Source of the DNA: Coprosoma sp963660615
GTDB taxonomy: Bacteria; Bacillota_I; Bacilli_A; RF39; UBA660
Assembly: GCA_963660615.1 (NCBI GenBank)
Contig: CAVKYE010000001.1
Location: 1-64,000 of the forward strand
DNA length: 64,000 nucleotides
Reading direction: 5' to 3'
Shown here: one piece after another, positions 17,524-25,462 of the stretch
Layout of the letters: each line of letters opens with the position of its first letter
How positions within the stretch are numbered: the stretch's first letter is position 1
Notes under the pieces: model-generated
What the model was told of the DNA's origin: nothing
Databases searched by the model: none
What the model saw: only the letters and a program-made list of their open reading frames with translations
Translations under genes and position numbers: made by a program

Positions 17524-18235
17524 CTACTATATAATTTATTATTTCTCTTATTCTTTTTTGATCACCCATTATGTCTAAGTAGCCTATTAAGGCTTCTAGG
17601 CCGGTTGATTTTTTGTATGTTATTATGTCTGTGCTTTTTGATGAGTGGCTTTTATGGTTTCGTGCTCTTTTTATTATAGCATTTTCTTCTTCTTTTAAAA
17701 AGTTATCTTTTTGCATTTTTTCAAGAAATGCACTTTGAGCTTTAGCACTTACATAGTTTATACTTTGTTTTTGAAGTTCTTTTACTTTTGTGTATTTTGT
17801 TATTAGATATCTTCTTATGTATGATTCGTATATGCTGTCGCCTAGGTATGCAAGAGCAAGTGAGTTTATATTTAATATGTAACTAGTTATGATGTTTATA
17901 TCTTTTTTATCTTTTTCTCTATTCATTTTTTGTTTGAACTCTATTATTGATTTTAGGTTTTGAACGGGGATTTTATTTATGTATGTTATGTTATCTCTAT
18001 CAAAATTTGATAAACCAAAGTCTAATTCATTTAAAGTGTATATGTTTTGTGTATGAGGATGTGTTTCTTTGTTTTTTAATAATTTTTGATATAGTTTTTC
18101 GCTTACTGCTATATCAATGTCACCTGCTTTTTCTTTTATTCCCATTAAGGTAAGGGCAGCTGTTGATAGGACAATGTAATCTTTTTCATCAAAGTTATAT
18201 TTTTTTAATATTGTTATTATTTCCTTTTTATTCAT
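17516..18235 (-). CDS. mrnC: Fusion: nucleotidyltransferase-like domain + Mini-III ribonuclease
   Basis: The 239-residue product is about 100 residues longer than usual MrnC. Residues from 122 (INSLALAYLGDSIYESYIRRYL, first part) form the Mini-III RNase domain with catalytic Asp133 and KAQSAFLEKM; it matures 23S rRNA ends in Bacilli. Residues 1-118 look like a minimal nucleotidyltransferase: STAALTLMGIKEKAGDIDIAV with Asp39-x-Asp41, and a tail REKDKKDINII like that of AbiEii/MNT-type proteins. The usual GS or GG before Ala is replaced by ST. The gene overlaps rlmB and rbgA, so the fusion lies in the conserved mrnC-rlmB setting. The role of the extra domain is unknown. Confidence 0.82.
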   Translation of the reverse strand: MNKKEIITILKKYNFDEKDYIVLSTAALTLMGIKEKAGDIDIAVSEKLYQKLLKNKETHPHTQNIYTLNELDFGLSNFDRDNITYINKIPVQNLKSIIEFKQKMNREKDKKDINIITSYILNINSLALAYLGDSIYESYIRRYLITKYTKVKELQKQSINYVSAKAQSAFLEKMQKDNFLKEEENAIIKRARNHKSHSSKSTDIITYKKSTGLEALIGYLDIMGDQKRIREIINYIVGE

Positions 18236-19157
18236 TTATTAATTCCTCAAATCTATCGAAGGTTATTCCTTTTATGAAGCCACTTTTGATATCATTTATG
18301 ATAAGGGTTACTACTTTGTCATAGTCTATTTCCCCCCCTTTTATTAGGCATCCTCTTCTTTTTCCTATTGTTTCTAAATCTATTATAATGTCATCGTTTA
18401 AAGACTCTAAATTATATCTTTCTTTTAATATTTCTTTGTAATATTTTTCTAGAGTTCTTAAAATATATTCTACAACATCATATAACGGAAGGATTTCTTC
18501 TCTTATAGCTGTGAAAGTAGCTAGATTTAAAGCGTTTTTTTGATCTAGTTTAGGCCATAAGACTCCTGGTGAGTCTAATAGTTCTATATTTTCGTTTACT
18601 CTTATCCAGCTTAGGTTTTTGGTTACTCCTGGCTTGTTACCAGTATTTACAACTTTTTTACCTGATAATCTATTTATTAATGTACTTTTACCAACGTTTG
18701 GTATACCTATAACTAGTACTCTTGTTTTTCTTTTTTTCATGCCTTTTTCTTCTCTTTTTTTATTGTGCTCTTTCATGACTTCTTCAGTTAGATTTATTAA
18801 TGGTTTTATATCTACTTTGCCTTCTAAACTCATAGATATGGTTTTGTATCCTTTTGTTTTATAATAATCTATCCATTTTTGAGTTTCTTTTTTATCACAT
18901 AAATCTGTTTTGCTTATTATCATGATTTTTGGTTTATCTTTTATGTAATTATCCATGTCGATTATTTTTGAGGAATATGGCATTCTTGCATCTACTACTT
19001 CATATATTACGTCTATTAAGTTTGCTTGTTCTTTGATTAATCGTTTGGCTTTTGCCATGTGCCCTGGATAATGATTGATGGGATTTTTTACCCCTACATT
19101 GTTGTTTGAATTTTTTTTCTTTTCCCTATTTACTTTTCTTTTTTGATACATATCCAT
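18228..19157 (-). CDS. rbgA: Ribosome biogenesis GTPase RbgA (YlqF)
   Basis: A 309-residue circularly permuted GTPase. NHYPGHMAKAKRLI is the family-specific N-terminus, followed by the G4 motif SKTD, then G1 GIPNVGKSTLINRL, G2 region GVTKN and G3 DSPGVLWP, the permuted order G4-G1-G3. RbgA assists a late step of 50S assembly in Bacilli (uL16 incorporation). The C-terminal RNA-binding ANTAR-like helical domain is present. Start ATG follows AAAGGAGTGATATT. It overlaps mrnC by 8 bases. Confidence 0.93.
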   Translation of the reverse strand: MDMYQKRKVNREKKKNSNNNVGVKNPINHYPGHMAKAKRLIKEQANLIDVIYEVVDARMPYSSKIIDMDNYIKDKPKIMIISKTDLCDKKETQKWIDYYKTKGYKTISMSLEGKVDIKPLINLTEEVMKEHNKKREEKGMKKRKTRVLVIGIPNVGKSTLINRLSGKKVVNTGNKPGVTKNLSWIRVNENIELLDSPGVLWPKLDQKNALNLATFTAIREEILPLYDVVEYILRTLEKYYKEILKERYNLESLNDDIIIDLETIGKRRGCLIKGGEIDYDKVVTLIINDIKSGFIKGITFDRFEELINE

Positions 19158-19195
19158 AATATCACTCCTTTTTATAAGTAAAATAAATCGTGTCT

Positions 19196-19201
19196 ATTAT
19201 A
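19196..19201 (-). promoter_or_regulatory. Extended -10 promoter of rbgA-mrnC-rlmB-sigH
   Basis: Minus strand TGATATAAT gives an extended -10 (TGn before TATAAT at 19196-19201) about 40 bases upstream of rbgA. The -35 (ATCAAA) is poor, which is usual for extended -10 promoters. Confidence 0.5.
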
Positions 19202-19353
19202 TCATAAATCATACCTTTTTTGATAGTCTAAATTTCTATATGGTGTATGGGGCAAATATAAAAGTAATTCAATAAATTGTTTAAAAATTACTAAAATTAA
19301 AAATACAATAATTTTTTTATAGTATAAAGTCTTTTAAATTTCATTAAAGTATA

Positions 19354-19378
19354 ACAAAAGAAAGCTTTTTTGCTTTCT
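19354..19378 (-). terminator. Terminator after the surface-protein gene
   Basis: The arms gaaagc (19360-19365) and gctttc (19372-19377) are followed on the minus strand by TTTTG. It lies about 60 bases after the gene's stop. A similar but weaker stem is kept next to the deleted copy at 13191-13210. Confidence 0.55.
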
Positions 19379-19436
19379 AAGATTATTTATTTCTTGTTAG
19401 TTACACTACCCAATAAAGATCTTTGTTTTAATAAAA

Positions 19437-20450
19437 TTAACTAACTATAACATAGGGGCTACTTGATGTTCCCTCCCCTTTTAAGGTTATATCAGATGAT
19501 AAGAAGAATACTGGAGATACGCCACGAGAGTCCATCGCAATGTAGTTGTTACGCAAGTCTCCATCACTAAACACGTAAAATACGATGTCAACATAATTAA
19601 AGTAAGATGTAATGCTCCATGGGCAACTAGAACCTAATGAAGCAAATATCCAGTTATGTGTCTGACTACTATCATAGCAGCTTGAAGTCTCATAATATTC
19701 ATATGCACTTGTACATGCTGAATTTGTCGAGGCTTTTACATAATCACTTATATTCATCAATCCTGTTTTGCCTTTCCATTTATAAGCTTGTTCTTGTGAT
19801 ATATCTGTAGCTAATGTTTGCCCACTAGTTAGTTCTACGTTTCCCACGTTGAACATATGAGTTACTATTTTTGATTTAACACTATCATCTAAACTACTAT
19901 ACCAATCATTATTTAAATATGTATTTAATGTTGCTTCTGTATCGGGAAGATTATATTCTGCTCCTCCTATTTCTCTTGGCATAGAGGTTACATTATTTCC
20001 TGATGAATTTAACATGGTTGTTTTACTTCCCCATACGTTACAACCGTGATCACTATTACAATAATCTGTTGAAGTAGTAGAATATCTTTCTCCTTGTGTA
20101 TCAAAAGCCATACTTCCTATACTTTCATTTTTAATAACCTTTAATGTCCCATCTGATTCAACTGATATTATTCTATATGTATCAGAACCTAGTGTTATAT
20201 AGTTATTAGGATCTGCTCCTTTATATACATATCTATCTGTTTCAGTAGAATCTGCATATAATCCATCTCCTTCAGTTACTACATTTTTAATTAAATCACT
20301 AATTGATATTGTTTTTCCTTTTATATTTCCTTTGACTTTTAATGTTATATTAGTTTGAAATGCAGCATATCCTACTGTTAATGATATAAATAATATAAAA
20401 ACGCTTGAAATAATTATTCTTCTTTGTTTTTGTAATTTTTTTCTTCTCAT
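19437..20450 (-). CDS. Secreted surface protein with a C-type-lectin-like, possibly hypervariable end
   Basis: The 337-residue product begins with a basic, hydrophobic export or anchor segment (residues 11-33, IIISSVFILFISLTVGYAAF, then QTNITLKVKGNI). The rest is a Ser/Thr/Asn-rich domain with three WG/W-containing blocks and Cys residues (DYCNSDHGCNVWG, SSCYDSSQTHNW, GSSCPW), ending VSPVFFLSSDITLKGEGTSS. This resembles DUF1566/Fib-succ-type C-type-lectin-like domains. The segment 19520-19612 is rich in TAC, AAC, GAC, ATC and CGT codons, unlike the T-ending codons around it, as expected of a variable region in a diversity-generating retroelement target. No reverse transcriptase is in the window. 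Its ATG lies behind AGGAGCTGATATAAA. Confidence 0.75.
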   Translation of the reverse strand: MRRKKLQKQRRIIISSVFILFISLTVGYAAFQTNITLKVKGNIKGKTISISDLIKNVVTEGDGLYADSTETDRYVYKGADPNNYITLGSDTYRIISVESDGTLKVIKNESIGSMAFDTQGERYSTTSTDYCNSDHGCNVWGSKTTMLNSSGNNVTSMPREIGGAEYNLPDTEATLNTYLNNDWYSSLDDSVKSKIVTHMFNVGNVELTSGQTLATDISQEQAYKWKGKTGLMNISDYVKASTNSACTSAYEYYETSSCYDSSQTHNWIFASLGSSCPWSITSYFNYVDIVFYVFSDGDLRNNYIAMDSRGVSPVFFLSSDITLKGEGTSSSPYVIVS

Positions 20451-20563
20451 TTTATATCAGCTCCTATTTGATTATTTTAATAACGTACTAGTCTGTAGTA
20501 ATCATATCATATATAAAGGTAAAAAGCAATTGTATATGTTTAAAATAAATAGAAAAAAGCAAC
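20341..20563 (-). repeat. Copy A of a repeated promoter/5'-gene block
   Basis: The block covers the first 35 or so codons, the leader, the promoter and the upstream flank, ending in aaaaagcaacaat. It recurs at 22252-22470 with few differences, one being a 9-base deletion (codons ILF of the export segment) and one A lost from the poly-A run. The two copies flank the DUF4143 ATPase gene as direct repeats. Confidence 0.75.
20501..20529 (-). promoter_or_regulatory. Promoter of surface-gene copy A
   Basis: Minus strand TTGCTT (20524-20529), 17 bases, TATGAT (20501-20506). The leader to the start codon is about 45 bases and includes CTAGTACGTTA. Confidence 0.6.
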
Positions 20564-20597
20564 AATTAAGTCTTTTTTCTTTGCACTTTTATTAGTT

Positions 20598-21902
20598 TTA
20601 ATTTATATTTAATTCATTGATATACTCTATAAAATAAAGTGGGATATTAACTATTTTGCCATCTTTACTTAAATTATTTAATGAAAATCTAAATGATAAT
20701 TTATTATCTGTTTTAGCATTATATTTTGTTAAACTATTATGATTAGTACTTTTATCTGATTTAACTTCTATAGGAATTATTTCATTATTTATTTGAATAA
20801 CAAAATCAATTTCATTTCTGTCAAAAGTATAATAATTAGGAGATTCTTCTAATAAATAATTCAATGTGTTAGCTACATAATTTTCTGTAAATGAGCCTTT
20901 AAATTCTTCGAATAATTTATTACCTTCTAAAATGATTTTACTATCTAGATTAGACATTCTTCTTAAAAGTCCAACATCATTCATATAAATTTTATAAGCA
21001 GATAAATCATAATATGCTTTTAAGGGAAATGCACATTTATTAACTAAATAACATTTAGTAATTAAATTAGCATTCTTTAACCAATTTAGGGCACCTTCAT
21101 ATTCTCTAGCGCGTGCACCTTTTTTAATAGCTTGATATACAAACTTTTTATTTTCTCGTGCCAACTGAGAAGGTATCCCATTCCAGATTAATGATATTTT
21201 ATTAGCAACATTCTCATTTGTATGTTTGGAAAAGTCATTTTCATATGAATCTAATATATTCTTTTGAATTTTATTAACTTTTTCTATATCTTTATCATTA
21301 ATCCAACTATATACAACCTCAGGCATTCCTCCAATAATATAATAAATTTTTAATTTTTCAATTAATCTGTTTTCAAATAGCTTTGGTATTTCTCTTATTT
21401 CTTTAGTTTGTTTCATTACATCAACTAAGTTCTTTGAGTTATCTGCAATTAAGAATTCACTAAAAGTCATTGGATATAAATTTAAAAAATCAACCTTACC
21501 TACAGGGAAAGAAGTTTTAGAAAGTCTTATACCAAGAAGTGACCCAGCACAAGCTATATGGTATTCACCTGCTTCTTCACAAAAATATTTTAAAGAGTTT
21601 AATGCATTAGAACATTCTTGTATTTCATCAAATATAATTAGTGTTGTATTTTTATTTATTTTTTTACCATTAACTAAAGATAATTGTTCTATGATTCTTT
21701 TAGGATCTTTAGTATTTAAAAATAGTTGTTCTAATCCATCATCATGATCAAAATTAAAATATGCTACATCATCATAATTATTTTGACCAAATTCTTTTAG
21801 AATATATGTTTTTCCTACCTGTCTTGCACCTTTTAAAATTAAAGGCTTTCTAGCTTTACTGTTTTTCCAATTAATAAGTTTTTGCATTATAAATCTTTGC
21901 AT
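20598..21902 (-). CDS. AAA-family ATPase with DUF4143 domain
   Basis: A 434-residue protein. The N-terminal AAA_14 ATPase has Walker A GARQVGKTYILKEFG and Walker B NTTLIIFDEIQEC, with sensor-like CAGSLLGIRLS. The C-terminal DUF4143 domain holds ENYVANTLNYLLEESP and the nuclease-like NEIDFVIQINNEIIPIEVKS, an E/D-x-K pattern of the PD-(D/E)xK fold. Family members are common in gut bacteria and of unproven function. Base usage lacks the strand bias of the neighbouring backbone genes, and the gene is flanked by direct repeats, so it may be acquired. Start ATG follows GAGGAGATGATAAT. Confidence 0.88.
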   Translation of the reverse strand: MQRFIMQKLINWKNSKARKPLILKGARQVGKTYILKEFGQNNYDDVAYFNFDHDDGLEQLFLNTKDPKRIIEQLSLVNGKKINKNTTLIIFDEIQECSNALNSLKYFCEEAGEYHIACAGSLLGIRLSKTSFPVGKVDFLNLYPMTFSEFLIADNSKNLVDVMKQTKEIREIPKLFENRLIEKLKIYYIIGGMPEVVYSWINDKDIEKVNKIQKNILDSYENDFSKHTNENVANKISLIWNGIPSQLARENKKFVYQAIKKGARAREYEGALNWLKNANLITKCYLVNKCAFPLKAYYDLSAYKIYMNDVGLLRRMSNLDSKIILEGNKLFEEFKGSFTENYVANTLNYLLEESPNYYTFDRNEIDFVIQINNEIIPIEVKSDKSTNHNSLTKYNAKTDNKLSFRFSLNNLSKDGKIVNIPLYFIEYINELNIN

Positions 21903-22178
21903 ATTATCATCTCCTCTAGTAACATTATATCACATTTTTGCAAGAAATATTCATTCATAAATCACGTTTTTGTAGGTTTTTTTGATGTTTTTATCACACT
22001 TTTGTGTTTTTTAAATGTTCTTATCAAAGTTTTATGGTAAATTAGACATAAAAAGCTGGGGTATAAATATTTAAAATTAATATAAATAATTTACACACCA
22101 GCCTTGATAGAACCCCTTGTTTTTATATTTTTTTGGTTTCTACTTAATCGCATCATTACTCGTCACGCTCCTGCAGCC
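21903..22178. other. Intergenic region with terminator, otherwise empty
   Basis: The stretch holds the strong hairpin at 22050-22102 and repeated T-rich motifs (ttttgatg, ttttatcac) upstream of the ATPase gene. No open frame with a ribosome binding site is seen. Confidence 0.45.
22050..22102 (-). terminator. Long terminator hairpin downstream of surface-gene copy B
   Basis: Minus strand pairs GCTGG with CCAGC and, after one mismatch, GTGTAAAT with ATTTATAC, followed by TTTTT. With the promoter at 22401-22429 it defines a transcript of about 340 bases that contains no intact coding frame. Confidence 0.6.
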
Positions 22179-22351
22179 CTAATGGAGGCTTATGAATGTT
22201 CTTTGATTATTATTAATTGTATATTGTTTTCCTGAAGTTCCTTCTCCTTTTAATGTTATATTAGTTTGAAATGCGGCATATCCTACTGTTAATGATATAA
22301 AAACGCTTGAAATAATTATTCTTCTTTGTTTTTGTAATTTTTTCTTCTCAT
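22179..22351 (-). pseudogene. Deleted copy B of the surface-protein gene
   Basis: It starts ATGAGAAG but has six A instead of seven after it, which puts a stop after 11 codons. In the corrected frame it reads IIISSVFISLTVGYAAFQT, then NITLK joined straight to GEGTS, the sequence that in the intact copy lies 280 codons later (DITLKGEGTS), and stops at TAG. The join is at a shared ATAACNTTAAAA, so the middle was lost by recombination between short repeats. The promoter is intact. Confidence 0.78.
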
Positions 22352-22470
22352 TTTATATCAGCTCCTGTATAATATTTTGATAACGTACTAGTCTATTGTA
22401 ATCATATCATATATAAAGGTAAAAAGCAATTATATATTTTTAAAATAAATGAGAAAAAAGCAACAATCAT
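22252..22470 (-). repeat. Copy B of the repeated promoter/5'-gene block
   Basis: Direct repeat of 20341-20563, including export-segment codons, leader, promoter and the upstream gaaaaaagcaacaat flank, which here forms part of the terminator of the upstream gene. Confidence 0.75.
22401..22429 (-). promoter_or_regulatory. Promoter of surface-gene copy B
   Basis: Minus strand TTGCTT (22424-22429), 17 bases, TATGAT (22401-22406), identical to copy A. Confidence 0.6.
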
Positions 22471-22482
22471 ATTGTTACTTTG
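22450..22482 (-). terminator. Terminator of the surface-protein operon
   Basis: Minus strand GTAACAAT, loop ATG, ATTGTTGC, then TTTTTT; one G-U pair. It lies just after the stop of the 22489 gene. Confidence 0.65.
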
Positions 22483-22488
22483 TAATTT

Positions 22489-23034
22489 TTATGGTTCTTC
22501 AAGGATTATTTGGCCGTCTTTTACTGGTATATTTATATAATTTGTGTCAACTAGTGATATTGTTCTTTCGGTTGCTTGTGGATTGGTTATTTGTACTGTT
22601 TCGGCATCTGTAGTCATTTTTATTGTTTTTACTGTTTCTTCAAATGTGTGTGCGCCGTCACTTGTTATTTGTTTTATGTAAATTTCGGCTGTTTGATTTG
22701 ATGAAAATGGAACATTTTGAAATATGGCATCTCCGTTAGAGTCTGTGGTAGCGTCTTTTCCTATTATGGTTCCATTACTATCTGTTCTTATAAATTTAGC
22801 TCCTATAACTTGTGTTCCGCTGCTTTCACCTGTTTCGGTTACGTGCAGGGTTAAAGTGCCACTTGCTGTTATGTTGAAGGTGTATTCATTGGTTCCTTCT
22901 ATAATGGAAACGTTTTGTGGTGTTAGTGAATCTGAATCATATCCAGCTGCTGTTGCACTGACTTTATATGTTCCATTTACGATTTTTATTTTTCCTTGAC
23001 CGTTACTTATATTGACAGTGTGTCTTCGCCCCAT
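22489..23034 (-). CDS. Beta-rich repeat protein with Cna-B/carboxypeptidase-regulatory-like domains
   Basis: A 181-residue Thr/Ser/Ile-rich protein with two prealbumin-like units: NGTYKVSATAAGYDSDSLTP followed by NEYTFNITASGTLTLHVTE, and GAKFIRTDSNGTIIGKDATTDSNGDAIFQNVP. These are the patterns of SpaA/Cna-B or CarboxypepD_reg folds used in surface stalks. There is no signal peptide, membrane anchor or sortase motif. The ATG is preceded by AAAGGAGAA and overlaps the end of the 23007 gene by 28 bases, so the pair is translationally coupled. Confidence 0.72.
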   Translation of the reverse strand: MGRRHTVNISNGQGKIKIVNGTYKVSATAAGYDSDSLTPQNVSIIEGTNEYTFNITASGTLTLHVTETGESSGTQVIGAKFIRTDSNGTIIGKDATTDSNGDAIFQNVPFSSNQTAEIYIKQITSDGAHTFEETVKTIKMTTDAETVQITNPQATERTISLVDTNYINIPVKDGQIILEEP

Positions 23035-23336
23035 AAATGTATTTCTCCTTTCTTTATTAATATTTCAGGATAATTGTAATCTTTAAGGTATATTGTTATT
23101 TCGTTTTGTTTTTTGGTTATATTTACTGGTATACAATATTTATGATTTGTTTTGGCGAGTATTGGTATTATTAATATTTTATTTTGTGTTTTTATTATAA
23201 GTTTATATGCTTTATTATTTATTATTGGAATTTTTATTTTACCATAGTTATCTGTATTGCCTTCAAATATTTTATTTTTTTTATCTTTTAATATGATATG
23301 GGTTTTACTACAACCTATTAGACATATATTTATCAT
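23007..23336 (-). CDS. Small beta-rich protein, carboxypeptidase-regulatory-like
   Basis: A 109-residue basic protein. THIILKDKKNKIFEGNTDNY followed by GKIKIPIINNKAYKLIIKTQ has the strand-turn-strand pattern of a single prealbumin-like domain, like the 22489 product. It has no signal peptide. The gene lies between the long beta-helix gene and the 22489 gene in one operon. Its function is not known; a structural subunit or adaptor is plausible. Confidence 0.6.
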   Translation of the reverse strand: MINICLIGCSKTHIILKDKKNKIFEGNTDNYGKIKIPIINNKAYKLIIKTQNKILIIPILAKTNHKYCIPVNITKKQNEITIYLKDYNYPEILIKKGEIHLWGEDTLSI

Positions 23337-23398
23337 TTATCTCACCCCATTATAATTTATAATATGTTATTAGTTATATTTTGAAAAGGTTATATATA

Positions 23399-25246
23399 CT
23401 ATTTTATACTCCAAATAACTTTGGAGGTATAGTCGTCGTTTTTGTTTAAATTGTTTTTTAAGGTAAGTAATATACCTTTATTTTTACTATATGTTAGGTT
23501 GGTTATTTTTAAAGTACCGTCATTTTTTTCTCCTTCATATATTTTTATTGGGGTGCTTTTTAGTGTAATAATTTCATTATCAATTTTTTTAAATATAAGT
23601 GAATCTAATAATATTTCATCATTATATTTCATTGGATTTAAATAATTTACATATAAATTCCAGTTGGAACTATCACTTCTACTATCGATTACTTTTATTT
23701 CACAGGCTAATTTTTTTGGTAGTATTATTGGTTCTTTTGATATGGCGTTTAGGTCTAGTGTTGAGTTGCTTGTTACGCTAAATAATGTGAGTTCACCATT
23801 GAATGGTGATGTTATTGTTCTTGTTTCAAATAAGGCATCTTTAACTATTGTAAATTTGATTTCTGTACCATTTAAGATAGCACCAGAAACAGTATGTTCA
23901 AATAAGCCATCACTATCGGTTGATAATGTTTCAGATACATTTCCATATTCTATTTTTACTGTAGAAAGTGGTGATGTGTGTCCTGATATTTTATTTTTAG
24001 TACCATTTATTTGATGGATGTTTGATTTTATTTTCCCCATTGTAATTATTTTTCTACTTTGAAATTTAAAGTTATTTAAATCTGGAAGTAGTGTAAGTTC
24101 ATCTGCGGTTAGGTTATGTTTGGTTATGGAAGTATCATTTGTGGTAAATGTACCTTTTATGCTGAGTAATTTATCATTTTTATACCAATATAGAGTTGGT
24201 AAATCATTTATGGTACATGAAGATGTATAGTCTAGGGCTGAAATCCACATATTAATTCTTCCTGTAATGAATGTATATTCTACCGAATTATTTGTATATA
24301 TTGCGTTGGCGTTTTTTGTATATATATTTATATATTTTGGATTATTTAAAATGAATTTTTGATTTGTTCCTTTAAAATGTAGATTATAATTATCTATTGG
24401 TGTTGACATGTATGTATTTAAAATTGAAACGCTGGCTCCTTCATTTACGATGAAGTCTCCATATATGTTCCACATTGGAATTCTTTGATGAGAGTTTTCT
24501 ATAAAGGTAAAATTTGCTTCTTCTTCTATTAATACGTTTCGTGCGCCATGGGTTGTTGTAACGGCGAAGCCATTTCCTGTTGTTATATTTACTATACTAC
24601 CATGGGATATTTTGAAAAATAATTTATTTGTTCCATTCATTAATTCTTTGGTGGTACTCATGGTGACATTTGAATTTGGCAAAATTATAAATGATGAGGT
24701 GGCGTCTCTATAAATAAATAATGGGCTTTGTGTACTATCTGATGATATAGATACATCTTCATCTATGATAATATTGGTACAGTTTGCGACTCTTTGGGCG
24801 GATATGTTATTATAGGTTTTTATATTAATTGTGCTGTTTTTTATTTTTGTTGTTCCATAATAATTATATGATAACTGTACTCCATTAAATGTTATGTTTA
24901 TATATTCTACTACTACATCACTATAATCTGATTCTGATGGGACATTAATAACTCCTAATGGATTAGCAGATATAATATTTATATTTTTTATTACTATATG
25001 TTTGTTTGTAGATACGGTGGTTATTACACCAGAAGAATCTGATAAATCATTTGTGTATGTGTATTTTGTGTCTTTATATGTACCATCAATAGTTATATCT
25101 GTTTTATTTTCGTTTATTGTAATTCCTGATTCTAAATTGATATTTGCTTTTAAATAAATATATGTATATTCATTTATTTCTTCTAAAATCGTTTTTAAAT
25201 CGTTAAATGTTTCAACGGCGACAGTATTATTATTTATAATTTCCAT
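23399..25246 (-). CDS. Large parallel-beta-helix protein with WxL-like C-terminus
   Basis: A 615-residue Asn/Thr/Ile-rich protein. Residues about 10-330 show the repeated short strands of a right-handed beta-helix (TDITIDGTYKDTKYTY, HIVIKNINIISANPLGVINV, STINIKTYNNISAQRVANCT). The C-terminal part has IKVIDSRSDSSNWNLYVNY and ends SKVIWSIK, resembling a WxL cell-wall-binding domain. Unusually, no signal peptide is seen at MEIINNNTVAVETFNDLK, so either export is non-classical or the true start lies elsewhere. It is the first gene of the operon 25246 to 22489. A prophage tail fibre is the main alternative. Confidence 0.68.
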   Translation of the reverse strand: MEIINNNTVAVETFNDLKTILEEINEYTYIYLKANINLESGITINENKTDITIDGTYKDTKYTYTNDLSDSSGVITTVSTNKHIVIKNINIISANPLGVINVPSESDYSDVVVEYINITFNGVQLSYNYYGTTKIKNSTINIKTYNNISAQRVANCTNIIIDEDVSISSDSTQSPLFIYRDATSSFIILPNSNVTMSTTKELMNGTNKLFFKISHGSIVNITTGNGFAVTTTHGARNVLIEEEANFTFIENSHQRIPMWNIYGDFIVNEGASVSILNTYMSTPIDNYNLHFKGTNQKFILNNPKYINIYTKNANAIYTNNSVEYTFITGRINMWISALDYTSSCTINDLPTLYWYKNDKLLSIKGTFTTNDTSITKHNLTADELTLLPDLNNFKFQSRKIITMGKIKSNIHQINGTKNKISGHTSPLSTVKIEYGNVSETLSTDSDGLFEHTVSGAILNGTEIKFTIVKDALFETRTITSPFNGELTLFSVTSNSTLDLNAISKEPIILPKKLACEIKVIDSRSDSSNWNLYVNYLNPMKYNDEILLDSLIFKKIDNEIITLKSTPIKIYEGEKNDGTLKITNLTYSKNKGILLTLKNNLNKNDDYTSKVIWSIK

Positions 25247-25427
25247 TGTTAATCACATCCTTTAATAAGATATGATTTTTGTTTTTAAATATATAATTAA
25301 TTTATATAATTTTTTTATAAAAAATGGTATGTTTTTTTGTATTCATATAATTATGTTGTCCAATGTTAACATCAAATTTAGGCGCTATTTATAGGTATGA
25401 CTAAGCTAATAACTTTGTTTTTGGGGA

Positions 25428-25456
25428 GAAAAAAGTGAAATTAAAACATTTCACTT
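25428..25456 (-). terminator. Terminator of the nudix gene
   Basis: Perfect 9-bp arms, aagtgaaat (25433-25441) and atttcactt (25448-25456), followed on the minus strand by TTTTTT. Confidence 0.75.
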
Positions 25457-25462
25457 TGTTAT

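Noticed and set aside
19437..20450. Type IV pilin assignment for the surface protein
   Set aside because: The hydrophobic start lacks the prepilin G/A-F-T-L-I-E motif, and the C-terminal half fits a lectin-like domain better.
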